Source: Salipaludibacillus aurantiacus (GTDB lineage: Bacteria > Bacillota > Bacilli > Bacillales > Salisediminibacteriaceae). Taken from it: DNA of 64,000 nt. A model generated the notes under the pieces. The model ran no database searches, had not been told where the DNA came from, and worked only from the letters and a program-made list of their open reading frames with translations. Numbering within the stretch: position 1 is the first letter of the stretch; each line of letters opens with the position of its first letter. This document shows positions 9,148 to 17,571 of the stretch, one piece after another. The position numbers were made by a program, and so were the translations under genes. The DNA lies in contig NZ_FOGT01000008.1 in NCBI RefSeq assembly GCF_900111295.1, positions 124,001-188,000 on the forward strand. The letters are read 5' to 3'.

Positions 9148-9192
9148 GGAGCCCTTTACATTTATTATGTAAAGAGCTCCTAATTTTTTTTT
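9148..9192 (+). terminator. Terminator-like hairpin
   Basis: GGAGCCCTTTACAT / ATGTAAAGAGCTCC stem with one mismatch and a 5-base loop, then a T-rich run. It follows the acetyltransferase remnant and may be that lost gene's terminator. Confidence 0.7.
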
Positions 9193-9223
9193 ATTGAAGG
9201 TACCTCTCGTTATGACTACTAAT

Positions 9224-9370
9224 CTACTTTCCTTTGGAGGTTTTAGACATTTTAATTTCATACATATTAGCATTCTCTTTGTAGCTCTTGTCTGGATGAA
9301 GCTTTATAGTTTTCGCTATATTCGCCTCTAAGCCTTTTTTCCAATTTACTTTCCTCCTTAGTTCAATCAT
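9224..9370 (-). CDS. Possible small protein, 48 aa, in frame after the P-domain gene
   Basis: ATG 9370 to TAG 9224 on the minus strand, beginning MIELRRKVNWKKG, lysine-rich. It begins one codon after the stop of the P-domain gene and in the same frame. It may be a separate small gene or the former C-terminal extension of that protein after a nonsense change. No RBS is visible, so confidence is low. Confidence 0.25.
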   Translation of the reverse strand: MIELRRKVNWKKGLEANIAKTIKLHPDKSYKENANMYEIKMSKTSKGK

Positions 9371-9373
9371 CTT

Positions 9374-9925
9374 TTAAATAACTGTCGTTGTAATCGTTAA
9401 TGACCAACCAAAAACCATGACACCAATGTCATCACCAAATTGGTCATAGACATATAACTTCCAATTGCCATTCGGACTTTGGCCGTCAAAAATACTTAAC
9501 TGTGAGTTTGTTGATGGGACTGGAGCAGGCGGAACAGGGTTTGCTCCACCGCTTTCTTCACCTTTTTCTCTACCGTAATCAGTCGGTTGGAACGTTCCGC
9601 TTTCTATTTTATTGAATTCTGGCAGGGGATCGGCTGCATCATCATCGAAGGTAATAGTAGTATTAACGATGTTAAAGCTAGACCCCGCACTACGCATAAT
9701 CATTGCATTGTCTTCACTAGGTGCTACAAGTAACATAACGAGATCCCCCGGGTGCGAATGAGTGAGCCCACGTAAAGTAACAGTTACCTTCAGAATGGTG
9801 CCCGGCATTTCTACAGGAATAATAGAAGGGTATGGAGAGGCTGGGCCAGATCCAGATGTCTCCTCTTCTGGTATGAAAATGGGAGTAGAATTCGTAAAAG
9901 ATTCGGTAATCGTGTTAATTCCCAA
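9374..9925 (-). CDS. Stand-alone P-domain (proprotein convertase P/Homo B) protein
   Basis: 183-residue beta-sandwich protein matching the P domain usually fused to subtilisin-like proteases. Motifs are LRGLTHSHPGDLVMLLVAPS, FDDDAADPLPEF, LSIFDGQSPNGNWKLYVYDQ and the terminal GVMVFGWSLTITTT. Here it forms nearly the whole protein: there is no catalytic domain and no obvious signal peptide (start MGINTITESFTNSTP). RBS AAAGGAGGAAAC lies just upstream of the ATG. Role unknown; binding or stabilising module is an inference. Confidence 0.75.
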   Translation of the reverse strand: MGINTITESFTNSTPIFIPEEETSGSGPASPYPSIIPVEMPGTILKVTVTLRGLTHSHPGDLVMLLVAPSEDNAMIMRSAGSSFNIVNTTITFDDDAADPLPEFNKIESGTFQPTDYGREKGEESGGANPVPPAPVPSTNSQLSIFDGQSPNGNWKLYVYDQFGDDIGVMVFGWSLTITTTVI

Positions 9926-10050
9926 TAGTGTTTCCTCCTTTCAATGTTTATTCATCTTATGTTTCTTCATCACTATCTGTATATGCTTGTACCTATCAAC
10001 TGTGTATATGGTGACTTAAAAGTGGCCCACAAAAAAGCAAGTTGTTGAAG

Positions 10051-10160
10051 GAATGTACTTAATAAAACGGAGAGCAAAAGTTGAAGATCCAGGAAGCTGC
10101 ATATGCGGCTTTTAAAATTGCCTGCTAACTGGAACATGATGTTAAGCTAAAGGGGAGGTC
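10051..10160. repeat. Dispersed palindromic repeat cluster (copy 1)
   Basis: Contains GTACTTAATAAAACGGAGAGC, then a GC-rich hairpin AAGCTGC/GCGGCTT followed by Ts, then ATGATGTTAAGCTAAAGGGG. The same three blocks recur near 16.2 kb and, without the first, near 27.5 kb. It lies in the 9926-10273 gap, where I see no gene. Confidence 0.6.
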
Positions 10161-10273
10161 TGCTAACAAAAGAATTTCTTTTTGTTAAAGTGAAGATAGG
10201 TAAAGTTAAGATGATAGTCATCACCTTAACTGAACTTTTTGTTAAGTTTAGAATTTTATGCGGAGGGATTTTT

Positions 10274-10912
10274 TTGAAAACTAATATAATTTATAACGAT
10301 TATTTTGAAAATAACAGACTTAGTGATGAATTAGTGTGGTTCTGTGAACCTAAAGAATGGTTTATAGACAAAAGTTCCTCTCAACTTGTAATACAAACAG
10401 ATGAGAACACCGATTATTGGAAGAAAACACATTATGGTTTTGAAGCGGATAATGGGCATTTTCTTTATAGAGAAACAAATAAAAATTTTAGATTAACTGC
10501 AAAAGTGAAGACAAAACCTAAATCAAGGTATGACCAAGCAGGGTTGATGTTGAGGTTCTCGGAAGATATATGGATAAAAACATCATTGGAATATATACCA
10601 AATGGATTAAGTAAATTGGGTGCAGTGGTTACAAATCGCGGCTATTCCGATTGGTCATCACAAAATGTAGACTATAATAATGAATATTTGTTTTTCAGGT
10701 TATCAAGAATTGGTCAAAATGTTTATGTGGACTTTTCATCAAACGGGACAGAATGGAACCAAATACGTATTGCTCACTTGGATATGCCAGAAAATTCTTT
10801 GGTTAAAGCGGGGTTATATGCTTGTAGCCCACAAGGGAAAGATCAGGAAGTAAGGTTTGATTTTATAGAAATTGAAGAACTTTCTAACGACCCTCAAGAA
10901 GCTTATTTATAA
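10274..10912 (+). CDS. DUF1349 concanavalin-like domain protein
   Basis: 212-residue cytosolic beta-jelly-roll protein of the DUF1349 family, sometimes labelled regulation of enolase 1. Typical phrases are LVWFCEPKEWFIDKSS, WWK-like DYWKKTHYG, TAKVKTKPKSRYDQAGLML, and the C-terminal VKAGLYACSPQG. TTG 10274 is chosen because GGAGGG sits 7 bases upstream; the 28 upstream in-frame codons lack an RBS. AT-rich compared with neighbours. Biochemical role unknown. Confidence 0.78.
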   Translation: MKTNIIYNDYFENNRLSDELVWFCEPKEWFIDKSSSQLVIQTDENTDYWKKTHYGFEADNGHFLYRETNKNFRLTAKVKTKPKSRYDQAGLMLRFSEDIWIKTSLEYIPNGLSKLGAVVTNRGYSDWSSQNVDYNNEYLFFRLSRIGQNVYVDFSSNGTEWNQIRIAHLDMPENSLVKAGLYACSPQGKDQEVRFDFIEIEELSNDPQEAYL

Positions 10913-10936
10913 ACTTTATGTAATTTCATAAACTGG

Positions 10937-10985
10937 TTGTCTGTTGATGTAATTGTACTAACGGCGAGCTTTAGTGAAACAAGCT
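10937..10985. repeat. Dispersed palindromic repeat (copy 2)
   Basis: TTGTACTAACGGCGAGCTTTAGT followed by GAAACAAGC: degenerate copy of the CTTAAACTAACG..CGTTAGTTTAAG palindrome, downstream of the DUF1349 gene. Confidence 0.5.
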
Positions 10986-11094
10986 GCCACTCCTCTTACG
11001 GATTGACGTGGAGAAAACGATTTATATCTTACTGGGCATGAGAAAGGTTGTTCAAGAAACAGGGGGCTTTAATTAGGAAGGGGAGGAAGCCAAG

Positions 11095-11646
11095 GTGCAA
11101 AAAACAGTTTTATTTATTCACAGTGCTGGTCCGCAAGGCGGAGGAGAAGGAAGCAGCAATCTGTCAGCGTATTTGGAAAGAGAACTCAGGAATCAATATA
11201 ACTTTGTTTGTCCAAAGATGCCTAACCCGGAGAACCCCGAATATATTCTATGGAAGAAACAGCTTGAAAAAGAACTGGATAAGCTTAACGGAGACGTGAT
11301 TTTAGTTGGTCATTCATTGGGAGGATCTGTTTTATTAAAGTACCTTTCCGAGGAATCATCTAATCTGACTTTCTGTGGTTTGTTTATCATTGCTTCACCA
11401 TACTGGGGGTTAGATGAAGATTGGCAGTTAAATGATTTCATGCTCCAAGATAATTTCCAGAAATGTTTGCCCGCAATACCCAACCTGTTTCTTTACCACA
11501 GCCGCGATGAAGTGATCGTACCTATTAAACATCATAAAACCTATTCAGAAAACCTTCCACAAGCATCCTTACGGGAACTTGAAGGCAATCAACATTTGTT
11601 TCATAATGGTTTACCTGTATTGGTGAAAGATATAGAGAGATTATAA
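11095..11646 (+). CDS. Alpha/beta hydrolase (RBBP9/YdeN-like)
   Basis: 183-residue single-domain serine hydrolase, probably cytosolic. The catalytic triad is visible as the nucleophile elbow GHSLGGS, the acid in HSRDEVIVP and the histidine in GNQHLFHNG. Size and N-terminal strand (TVLFIHSAGPQGGGEGSS) match the RBBP9/YdeN family of small serine hydrolases. GTG start at 11095 follows GGGGAGG. Physiological substrate unknown. Confidence 0.85.
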   Translation: MQKTVLFIHSAGPQGGGEGSSNLSAYLERELRNQYNFVCPKMPNPENPEYILWKKQLEKELDKLNGDVILVGHSLGGSVLLKYLSEESSNLTFCGLFIIASPYWGLDEDWQLNDFMLQDNFQKCLPAIPNLFLYHSRDEVIVPIKHHKTYSENLPQASLRELEGNQHLFHNGLPVLVKDIERL

Positions 11647-11696
11647 GGAATTCTATTATAAAAAATCGCAGAAACTAGGAGAAGAAGTGATTAATA

Positions 11697-11752
11697 GGGA
11701 CGGTTTTCACGTGACCTCTCAGGCTGAAAGGCCATCACGTGAGAACCGTCCC
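11697..11752. repeat. REP-like long inverted repeat
   Basis: GGGACGGTT-TCACGTGA arm and TCACGTGA-AACCGTCCC arm around a 20-base centre. Form and sequence resemble REP-type palindromes scattered in Bacillaceae. It may also terminate the hydrolase transcript. The rest of the 11647-11982 gap holds only copy 3 of the dispersed repeat (11891-11915). Confidence 0.6.
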
Positions 11753-11890
11753 AGCTTTTCATTACTAAAAGAACTCATCCTTTGTTAAATGGCCGAACCA
11801 TTCATCAGATACTGAAAAACGCACCTTCTCCCTTCATAAAGAAAGTGAACGTTCCACATTTCCATTACGACATAGGAAAGTGTGCAGTAA

Positions 11891-11915
11891 TGTGCTTAAG
11901 CTAACGGGGATAGTG
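11891..11915. repeat. Dispersed palindromic repeat fragment (copy 3)
   Basis: TGTGCTTAAGCTAACGGGGA, left arm of the dispersed palindrome family, upstream of the reductase gene. Confidence 0.45.
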
Positions 11916-11982
11916 GAATACCGAATTATACTCTGTTACACTCGGAGCGAACATACATTCTATTTAGTGAAGGGGAGATATT

Positions 11983-12507
11983 ATGAGAAAGTTAGTATTG
12001 TTTATTGCAATGAGTTTGGACGGATACATAGCAACAAAAGATGAGTCTTTAGATTGGCTATTTAATTCCGAAGGCGAAGGGGATAATGGTTATTCAGAGT
12101 TTTATGATACTGTTGATACAGTTTTAATAGGCAAAAAAACGTATGATTGGATAATGAAACACGAAACTGGTAATTTCCCGTATAACAACAAGGATTGCTA
12201 TGTTTTTACAAGGTCTCCTATTGAGGATACCGGAGATGTAAGTTTTATAAATGAAGATATAGTTAGTTTTACAAACCAACTTAAAAACCAAGAAGGAAAA
12301 AATATTTGGATTGTGGGTGGGGGAGAATTGCTACAATCTTTTGTAGAAGAAAAATTAGTTGATGAAATTATTCTAACAGTTGCCCCAACTGTCATCGGAA
12401 ACGGAATTCCTTTATTTAAAGAAGGTGATTATCAACTAGACCTATCATTAAAGGGTACTAGAAACTTCAATCAGTTTGTAGAACTACATTATACGGTTAA
12501 AAAATAA
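11983..12507 (+). CDS. Dihydrofolate reductase-like (RibD C-terminal) protein
   Basis: 174-residue NADPH-binding fold shared by DHFR and the RibD reductase domain. The N-terminus (KLVLFIAMSLDGYIA), the GKKTYDWIM helix, IWIVGGGELLQSF (nucleotide-binding GGG) and TVAPTVIGNGIPLF are diagnostic. It resembles the Bacillus YwjB/YyaP group of uncharacterised reductases. GGGGAGAT precedes the ATG. Real substrate unknown; folate or riboflavin synthesis is unlikely, since the rest of those pathways is absent here. Confidence 0.85.
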   Translation: MRKLVLFIAMSLDGYIATKDESLDWLFNSEGEGDNGYSEFYDTVDTVLIGKKTYDWIMKHETGNFPYNNKDCYVFTRSPIEDTGDVSFINEDIVSFTNQLKNQEGKNIWIVGGGELLQSFVEEKLVDEIILTVAPTVIGNGIPLFKEGDYQLDLSLKGTRNFNQFVELHYTVKK

Positions 12508-12668
12508 AGCTACGCTCGTTTCACTAATGGGGAGCGTTTCTTTAAAAGGAATGCTCTTTTCTTATCAAATTAAAAAGAAATAAATGTTAAGATTAAATTA
12601 GAGGATAGTTGTTTTTATCTTCAAGTATAGTGAGGTTAGTCTCTATTTATATAAATATATCAAATTAA

Positions 12669-12697
12669 TTGAATAAATTACATAAATTTCCTATAAT
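12669..12697 (+). promoter_or_regulatory. Sigma-A-type promoter of the small secreted peptide gene
   Basis: TTGAAT, 17-bp spacer, TATAAT. Predicted start near 12704, giving a leader of about 18 bases that contains GGGAGGTG. Confidence 0.75.
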
Positions 12698-12721
12698 TGG
12701 TTAAGATGGGAGGTGTTATTG

Positions 12722-12850
12722 ATGAAAAAAGTATTTTTCTCTTTTTTATTAGTAGGAATGCTAGTTTCTCCAGCTTCAATAGGAGCTTCTGGAGAGGAGA
12801 TATATCCACAGTGTGGTATGGCCCCTCAATTTTGTCAGATTATGTATTAA
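12722..12850 (+). CDS. Small secreted peptide precursor, 42 aa, with two cysteines
   Basis: MKKVFFSFLLVGMLVSPASI is a classic Sec signal peptide. It is followed by a mature part of about 19-22 residues, ending YPQCGMAPQFCQIMY, with a C-x5-C pair. It has its own promoter, a strong RBS (GGGAGGTG, 7 bases before ATG) and its own terminator, so it is an independent transcription unit immediately before the MoxR operon. Not recognised. An extracellular signalling, antimicrobial or disulfide-bonded peptide are all possible. Confidence 0.7.
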   Translation: MKKVFFSFLLVGMLVSPASIGASGEEIYPQCGMAPQFCQIMY

Positions 12851-12878
12851 TTATTTAACCTAGTACAATAGCGAAGAG

Positions 12879-12916
12879 AAGAGGAAATAGTACTTTAAAT
12901 CTATTTCCTCTTTTTT
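12879..12916 (+). terminator. Terminator of the secreted peptide gene
   Basis: Perfect 12-bp stem AAGAGGAAATAG / CTATTTCCTCTT with a 10-base loop and a T-run, ending just before the MoxR RBS. Confidence 0.9.
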
Positions 12917-12931
12917 CAGAAAGGAGAAGTT

Positions 12932-13873
12932 ATGACTGCGAAAGAATTTATGGATGCATGTAAAGGAGAAATCAGTAAAAACCTTATTGGGAAAGATTCT
13001 GCCATTGAGTGTATGTGTATCGCACTTCTAGCTAAGGGACATGTTTTAATAGATGATGTTCCTGGAACCGGGAAATCTGAATTGGCCAAATCCTTTGCAA
13101 AAACAATCAATAGTTCATTGGGAAGAATACAAGGAACTCCGGATGTGATGCCAAGCGATGTTACAGGGTTTCATTTTTATGATCAATCGCAACAAACGTT
13201 TATCTTTCGAGAAGGCCCTGTTTTTCATTCACTTGTTTTAATGGATGAGATTAATCGTGCGACACCAAAAACACAGGCCAGCTTGTTTGAAGCCATGCAA
13301 GAAAGACAAGTAACCGTCGACGGTGAACAATTTATCCTTCCTACGCCATTTATGGTCATGGCTACTCAAAACCCGACTGATTTGCAACAAGGAACCTTTA
13401 TATTGCCTCATGCTCAATTAGATCGATTCTCCATTAAAATGCCTATGGAACGTCTATCTTATGAAGAAGAACTTCAGTTAATTAGAAGGTTTCAAGGAGA
13501 AGACTATAACCAAATAAACGAAGTGATTGACATAGACCAAATTAAACTGCTGCAAGCCAAAGTTTCCTCCGTCACGCTAAGTGAAGATGTTGAAAAATAC
13601 TTACTTGCGATTAGTCGGACAACTAGAAACCATGAAAGTATAGACGTAGGAGTTAGTCCAAGAGCGACACTTAATTTAATGAAAATAGCCCAAGCCCGCG
13701 CGCTTGTTCACGAGAGATTGTTTGTTACGCCAGATGATATTTATCAAATGGCGCCCCTTGTTTATACCCATCGGCTCATCTTGAAGATAGACGTGCACAT
13801 GCGTCAATCGCCAGAAGAGGTCATGAATGATGTTCTTTCTAGGGTAAAGGTGCCAGTGGAAAACCATGGTTAA
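12932..13873 (+). CDS. MoxR-family AAA+ ATPase
   Basis: 313-residue AAA+ chaperone-type ATPase. Walker A is DVPGTGKSELAKSFA, Walker B is LVLMDEINRA, and sensor 1 lies in MATQNPTD. The helix-rich lid contains SPRATLNLMKIAQARAL. MoxR proteins work with DUF58 (VWA-like) partners in assembly of metal or secreted complexes; here the next gene is that partner, overlapping by 8 bases. AAAGGAG precedes the ATG. Target substrate unknown. Confidence 0.92.
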   Translation: MTAKEFMDACKGEISKNLIGKDSAIECMCIALLAKGHVLIDDVPGTGKSELAKSFAKTINSSLGRIQGTPDVMPSDVTGFHFYDQSQQTFIFREGPVFHSLVLMDEINRATPKTQASLFEAMQERQVTVDGEQFILPTPFMVMATQNPTDLQQGTFILPHAQLDRFSIKMPMERLSYEEELQLIRRFQGEDYNQINEVIDIDQIKLLQAKVSSVTLSEDVEKYLLAISRTTRNHESIDVGVSPRATLNLMKIAQARALVHERLFVTPDDIYQMAPLVYTHRLILKIDVHMRQSPEEVMNDVLSRVKVPVENHG

Positions 13874-15011
13874 ATTACATAAGCAATTCGAGGAAAAAGA
13901 AACCAAACCATTCGTTACATTCGTGATTGTTCTTTGTGTTTTGCTTCTCACGTTGTTTATTCTTATGGATGAACTCATTTTAATTATTGTCACTCTTACT
14001 GTAATTATGACAATCTTGACGTCTTATTGGATTCTTACATATACACCATCAAAAATTGAAGCTAGCCTTCAATTAAAGCAATCAAGGTTATCTCCAGGTG
14101 AGGAAACGGATTTAGAACTCAGACTGATAAATCGAAGTCTCTTTCCGTTTTTTTCTGCAACGGTTCAACTAGACTGGCCCTATGAAAAAAACTCATTAGT
14201 GGTAGAGAAGGAAGACAATATTGAACAGAGCCTTCCTCATTTATTCCAACAAGGGTATTCGGTACGCCGAAGAGAGAAAATCGTACATACAGAAAAACTC
14301 AGAGCGAAAAAGCGTGGTGTAGTGCAACTGCACCAAGTTCATCTAAAGGTTTCAGATTGGCTAGGATTATTTGCCTTTCGTGTGGAATTGAAACCTGAAC
14401 TACCTATCACGGTCATCATCTATCCTACTTTTACAAACGATTATTATCTAAATAAATCATTACGAACCATTGAAGGGGAGAGTAAGAAAAAAGGAGAAAA
14501 CGCTGAAGATTTAATGGGAGTTCGCCCCTATGAGTGGGGCGATCGACTTCGTAATATCGATTGGAAGAGTTTAGCTAAACATCAGCAACTTATGACAAGA
14601 GAATATGCCGATCCTTCATATTTTAAGGTTACTGTCATTTTATCTTTACACGAAGGGGAGGATGAAAACCGGTGGAGTGAAAACCCTGAGGAATTGATCA
14701 GAAAAGCTGCGAATGTTTGCTATGCACTGAGTACTTCACAACAGTCTTTTGAAATTTATATCAACGACAGATCAGGTAGAAATTCGACAGGAATCTATCT
14801 ACCACCAGGCCAAGGGAGAGCTCAATTGCAACGGGTCCTTCACGTGTTTGCCTATTTGAAAATAGGATCACCTTTGTATCCAGTTTCGTATATCCTTCAA
14901 GGGCTCTCTCAAAAAAGAGATCCAATGTCGCACGTAATCTATGTTGGCGATCGGTCAGTCTCAGGCACTCAATTACTTTCTCGCTTGGGAAATAGGGATA
15001 TTGTTGGCTAA
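13866..15011 (+). CDS. DUF58 domain membrane protein, MoxR partner
   Basis: 381 residues. Two membrane helices lie at about residues 18-55, then a beta-rich segment. The DUF58 hallmark follows: RPYEWGDRLRNIDWKSLAKH, then MTREY. The start overlaps moxR by 8 bases and the next gene begins 13 bases after its stop, so all three are co-translated. The family is thought to present a VWA-like domain to MoxR at the membrane. Confidence 0.88.
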   Translation: MVKLHKQFEEKETKPFVTFVIVLCVLLLTLFILMDELILIIVTLTVIMTILTSYWILTYTPSKIEASLQLKQSRLSPGEETDLELRLINRSLFPFFSATVQLDWPYEKNSLVVEKEDNIEQSLPHLFQQGYSVRRREKIVHTEKLRAKKRGVVQLHQVHLKVSDWLGLFAFRVELKPELPITVIIYPTFTNDYYLNKSLRTIEGESKKKGENAEDLMGVRPYEWGDRLRNIDWKSLAKHQQLMTREYADPSYFKVTVILSLHEGEDENRWSENPEELIRKAANVCYALSTSQQSFEIYINDRSGRNSTGIYLPPGQGRAQLQRVLHVFAYLKIGSPLYPVSYILQGLSQKRDPMSHVIYVGDRSVSGTQLLSRLGNRDIVG

Positions 15012-15024
15012 AAGGAGGGGAAGT

Positions 15025-16026
15025 TTGAGACTTAAACGATTATTTATCCTTGATTTATGTCTTGTATTTTTTTGGTTCATATTGATTTATATGACATGGA
15101 AAACGTTACCGGCTTTTCTTACCTCTAGTTTATTCATTACAGGTATGATCGTTTGGTCTTATAAAAGGCGAGTGATGGAGGGCCTAACAAACGACTTGGT
15201 AAACTGGATTTTTTTATTAGGATCAACATATATCCTTATGATATTTGTTCCCTCCCAGTGGCCCATCCTCGGATTCCTTATGTATGGTCTAGGGTTCTTT
15301 CTACTAAGCCGAAGATATCAAACAGAACCATTAAGAAATTCCCTTTTCCTTTCAATAAGTAGTTTAGTTGCAACAAACTTTTTCGGGGTTTTAATCATTT
15401 ATAGTCTATTCCAATCTATTGTGATCACAGGAAGAGGAATATCTAAAACGATTGAATCATTGTTATCGTTCATAAGCTACCCGATTTTTCAACTGATTTA
15501 TTGGATGATGGACTTGTTCACAGCTGATTCTGAAGTGTCGCCAAGGAACATTGTTATAAACGGCGATCCCAACTCATTTAATTTACTTGGCTCACGAGCT
15601 GAAACGGATATTCTTGTTTTTTACGGAGTGATGTTACTAATAGGCATTGCTATACTTGTTTATATTATTCTTCGATCAAATCGAAAAGAAATAGGGAAAG
15701 ATGAGTCCACTATCACTAATCAACCTTATAAATCTGAGAAAATCACAGAGAAAACGCCTGAAAATATAGTACGAGCATTCTCTTCAAGTGCATATCGAAG
15801 AACCTATCGACGGCTTGAGAGAAAGCTGGCACGAAAAGGATATCAACGCCCTGACCATATCCCAATAAGAGAATGGGCGAAAACAATGCCAAAGATCAAA
15901 GAAGAGTTAACCCTATTATTAAGTATTTATGAAAAATCACGCTATCATGAACAAAAGATTGATAAAGTCGATCATCAACAATTCAGAGACTCATACCACT
16001 CCATTATAAAAAAACTGCAGGAATGA
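15025..16026 (+). CDS. DUF4129-type membrane protein of the MoxR operon
   Basis: 333 residues. Six or so hydrophobic helices occupy the first 240, followed by a cytoplasmic C-terminus with YRRLERKLARKGYQRP and IPIREWA, typical of DUF4129. In many Bacillus operons this position holds a larger protein with a transglutaminase-like domain before DUF4129; that catalytic domain is missing here. TTG 15025 follows AAGGAGGGG by 5 bases; the longer frame from 14941 lies inside the DUF58 gene and is rejected. Confidence 0.75.
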   Translation: MRLKRLFILDLCLVFFWFILIYMTWKTLPAFLTSSLFITGMIVWSYKRRVMEGLTNDLVNWIFLLGSTYILMIFVPSQWPILGFLMYGLGFFLLSRRYQTEPLRNSLFLSISSLVATNFFGVLIIYSLFQSIVITGRGISKTIESLLSFISYPIFQLIYWMMDLFTADSEVSPRNIVINGDPNSFNLLGSRAETDILVFYGVMLLIGIAILVYIILRSNRKEIGKDESTITNQPYKSEKITEKTPENIVRAFSSSAYRRTYRRLERKLARKGYQRPDHIPIREWAKTMPKIKEELTLLLSIYEKSRYHEQKIDKVDHQQFRDSYHSIIKKLQE

Positions 16027-16190
16027 GAATGCTTAAAAATGGAAGAAGGAGCTGGGCGGTTTAAGTAGTTTCGTACCGGTAGTAGAGAAACTCGCTAATT
16101 ACTATGTCATGGCTCTGTTATTTGCTATGTTAATTTTTATATACTAAGTAATTAATTGTTATTTTCTGTTAAAATAAATTTAGAGTATGT

Positions 16191-16310
16191 GAATAATTGT
16201 ACTTAAAGTAACGGAGAACGTTAGTAAAATTACGAGTTGCAGTTTTGCAGCTCTTTTTTTTTTGCATCTATATACTGGTAAATGATGTTAAACTAATGGG
16301 GAGGTTATTA
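16191..16310. repeat. Dispersed palindromic repeat cluster (copy 4)
   Basis: TTGTACTTAAAGTAACGGAG with ACGTTAGT, then hairpin AGTTGCAG/TTGCAGCT with a T-run (16228-16264), then ATGATGTTAAACTAATGGGG (16281-16300). Same block order as copy 1. The 16027-16493 gap has no gene I can support. Confidence 0.6.
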
Positions 16311-16493
16311 AAATAAGTATGAATATTATTCCAATAATTCCTCAGAGATGTAATATATGATTAAAAAACTTATAGGATAAAAGCCGTTTAGCATTACTAC
16401 ATGAAAGATTGGCTCTCAACTACTTTTCATGAAATGGAACATAGTTATAAAAAAACAGTTCCAATCCAATCTATAACAGTAAGGAGGTATACT

Positions 16494-16715
16494 GTGGGTT
16501 TTTGGGATGACTTTTATAAAAGTGGAAAAGACCAATCAGAATGGGCTCCTTTTAAAGGTGGGGTCGGGACAATGATTGTGCTGTTTGTCATTTTCCTGAT
16601 TGCGAATGGATTTTCAGTCTCTCTGGTAATCTGGACAGTTGTAGGAATCGTAGCGAGTTTTGTGCTGAATGTATTAACGATTCGCTACAGAATAGGCAAA
16701 CGATATAACAAATAG
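16494..16715 (+). CDS. Small membrane protein, 73 aa
   Basis: GTG 16494 follows AAGGAGG at 6 bases; the 31 codons upstream in frame are rejected because this RBS decides the start. Begins MGFWDDFYKSGKDQSEWAP. Two hydrophobic segments (GTMIVLFVIFLIANGF, LVIWTVVGIVASFVLNVL) and a basic C-terminal tail follow. Not recognised. Confidence 0.65.
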   Translation: MGFWDDFYKSGKDQSEWAPFKGGVGTMIVLFVIFLIANGFSVSLVIWTVVGIVASFVLNVLTIRYRIGKRYNK

Positions 16716-16795
16716 AATGTAAATGGGAATTTCCCAATTGTGTGCTCAGATTGAGAAAAAATAAGACAAGTATACATGGTAAACAAAGTACATTC

Positions 16796-16872
16796 GCTTC
16801 TTAAACTAAAGGGAGCGTTAGTGGAAGAAACCTTTGGTGCTCTTACGGTGCTAACGGGGAGCTTAGGAAAAA
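16796..16872. repeat. Dispersed palindromic repeat cluster (copy 5)
   Basis: CTTAAACTAAAGGGAGCGTTAG followed 30 bases later by GGTGCTAACGGGGAGCTTAG: two degenerate copies of the palindrome back to back, in the 16716-17046 gap. Confidence 0.55.
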
Positions 16873-17046
16873 CGAAGTCAAAATTTTTTATATAATACGA
16901 GTAGTAGCCTGTACCTTTCTAAATTAATTGAAAGGTACAGGCTTCTATATTTTTTAATGCTTTTAAAAAAAAATAAAAAAGTGTGACTTTTCAATTTGTA
17001 ATCCGTTTTAAAAGTAGAGACATTAAACAGAGAGGAGTGACTTTTA

Positions 17047-17571
17047 TTGGATTACGACCTTAACCAACAAAAAATTAATAACTGGTACCACACTTATAGC
17101 AACGATATATACAAATTTATTTTATATATGATTAACGATAATGAACAGGCGAAAGATTTAATGCAAGATACTTTTATAAAAGCGTATATCAAACTTGATT
17201 CTTTTCATGAAGAAAATGAAAAAGGATGGCTTTATAAAATTGCAAGAAATGTAACTATTGATTTTATCAGAAGAAAAAAACCAATTACCTACTTAACAGA
17301 TAGCGCTTTATCCATAAAATCTCCAGAACTAACTCCTGAAAAAAAATTATCGTTAAACGAACAGGAAAGGGAGTTATATGTTGCTATAAGTAAATTAAAA
17401 CGTTCTCATCGTGAAGTTATTATATTAAGAAAAATAAAAGAGTTTTCCATCAAGGAGACCGCTTATATCCTTGGGTGGAGTGAGGGGAAAGTAAAAACAA
17501 ACTTATGGAGAGGTGTGAATTCACTAAAGAAGCAGTTAGAAAAGGAGGGATTTCGTCATGAGTCAATTTAA
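17047..17571 (+). CDS. ECF-type RNA polymerase sigma factor
   Basis: 174-residue sigma-70 family factor of the extracytoplasmic function group. Region 2 spans about residues 15-75 (EQAKDLMQDTFIKAY, WLYKIARNVTIDFIRRKKP). Region 4 spans about 108-168 (SKLKRSHREVIILRK, FSIKETAYILGWSEGKVKT). No region 3. The TTG start at 17047 follows GAGAGGAGTG. It overlaps the downstream membrane gene by 14 bases, the usual sigma/anti-sigma arrangement. Confidence 0.92.
   Translation: MDYDLNQQKINNWYHTYSNDIYKFILYMINDNEQAKDLMQDTFIKAYIKLDSFHEENEKGWLYKIARNVTIDFIRRKKPITYLTDSALSIKSPELTPEKKLSLNEQERELYVAISKLKRSHREVIILRKIKEFSIKETAYILGWSEGKVKTNLWRGVNSLKKQLEKEGFRHESI

Larger units (their letters stand above)
8768..9223. 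other. Gene-poor stretch with gene debris
   Basis: Holds the acetyltransferase remnant (8941-9084) and a terminator-like hairpin (9148-9192). Nothing else is recognisable in either strand. Confidence 0.5.

Noticed and set aside
16030-16146. Short hydrophobic frame (LSSFVPVVEKLANYYVMALL)
   Set aside because: No ATG, GTG or TTG start in frame near a ribosome binding site.
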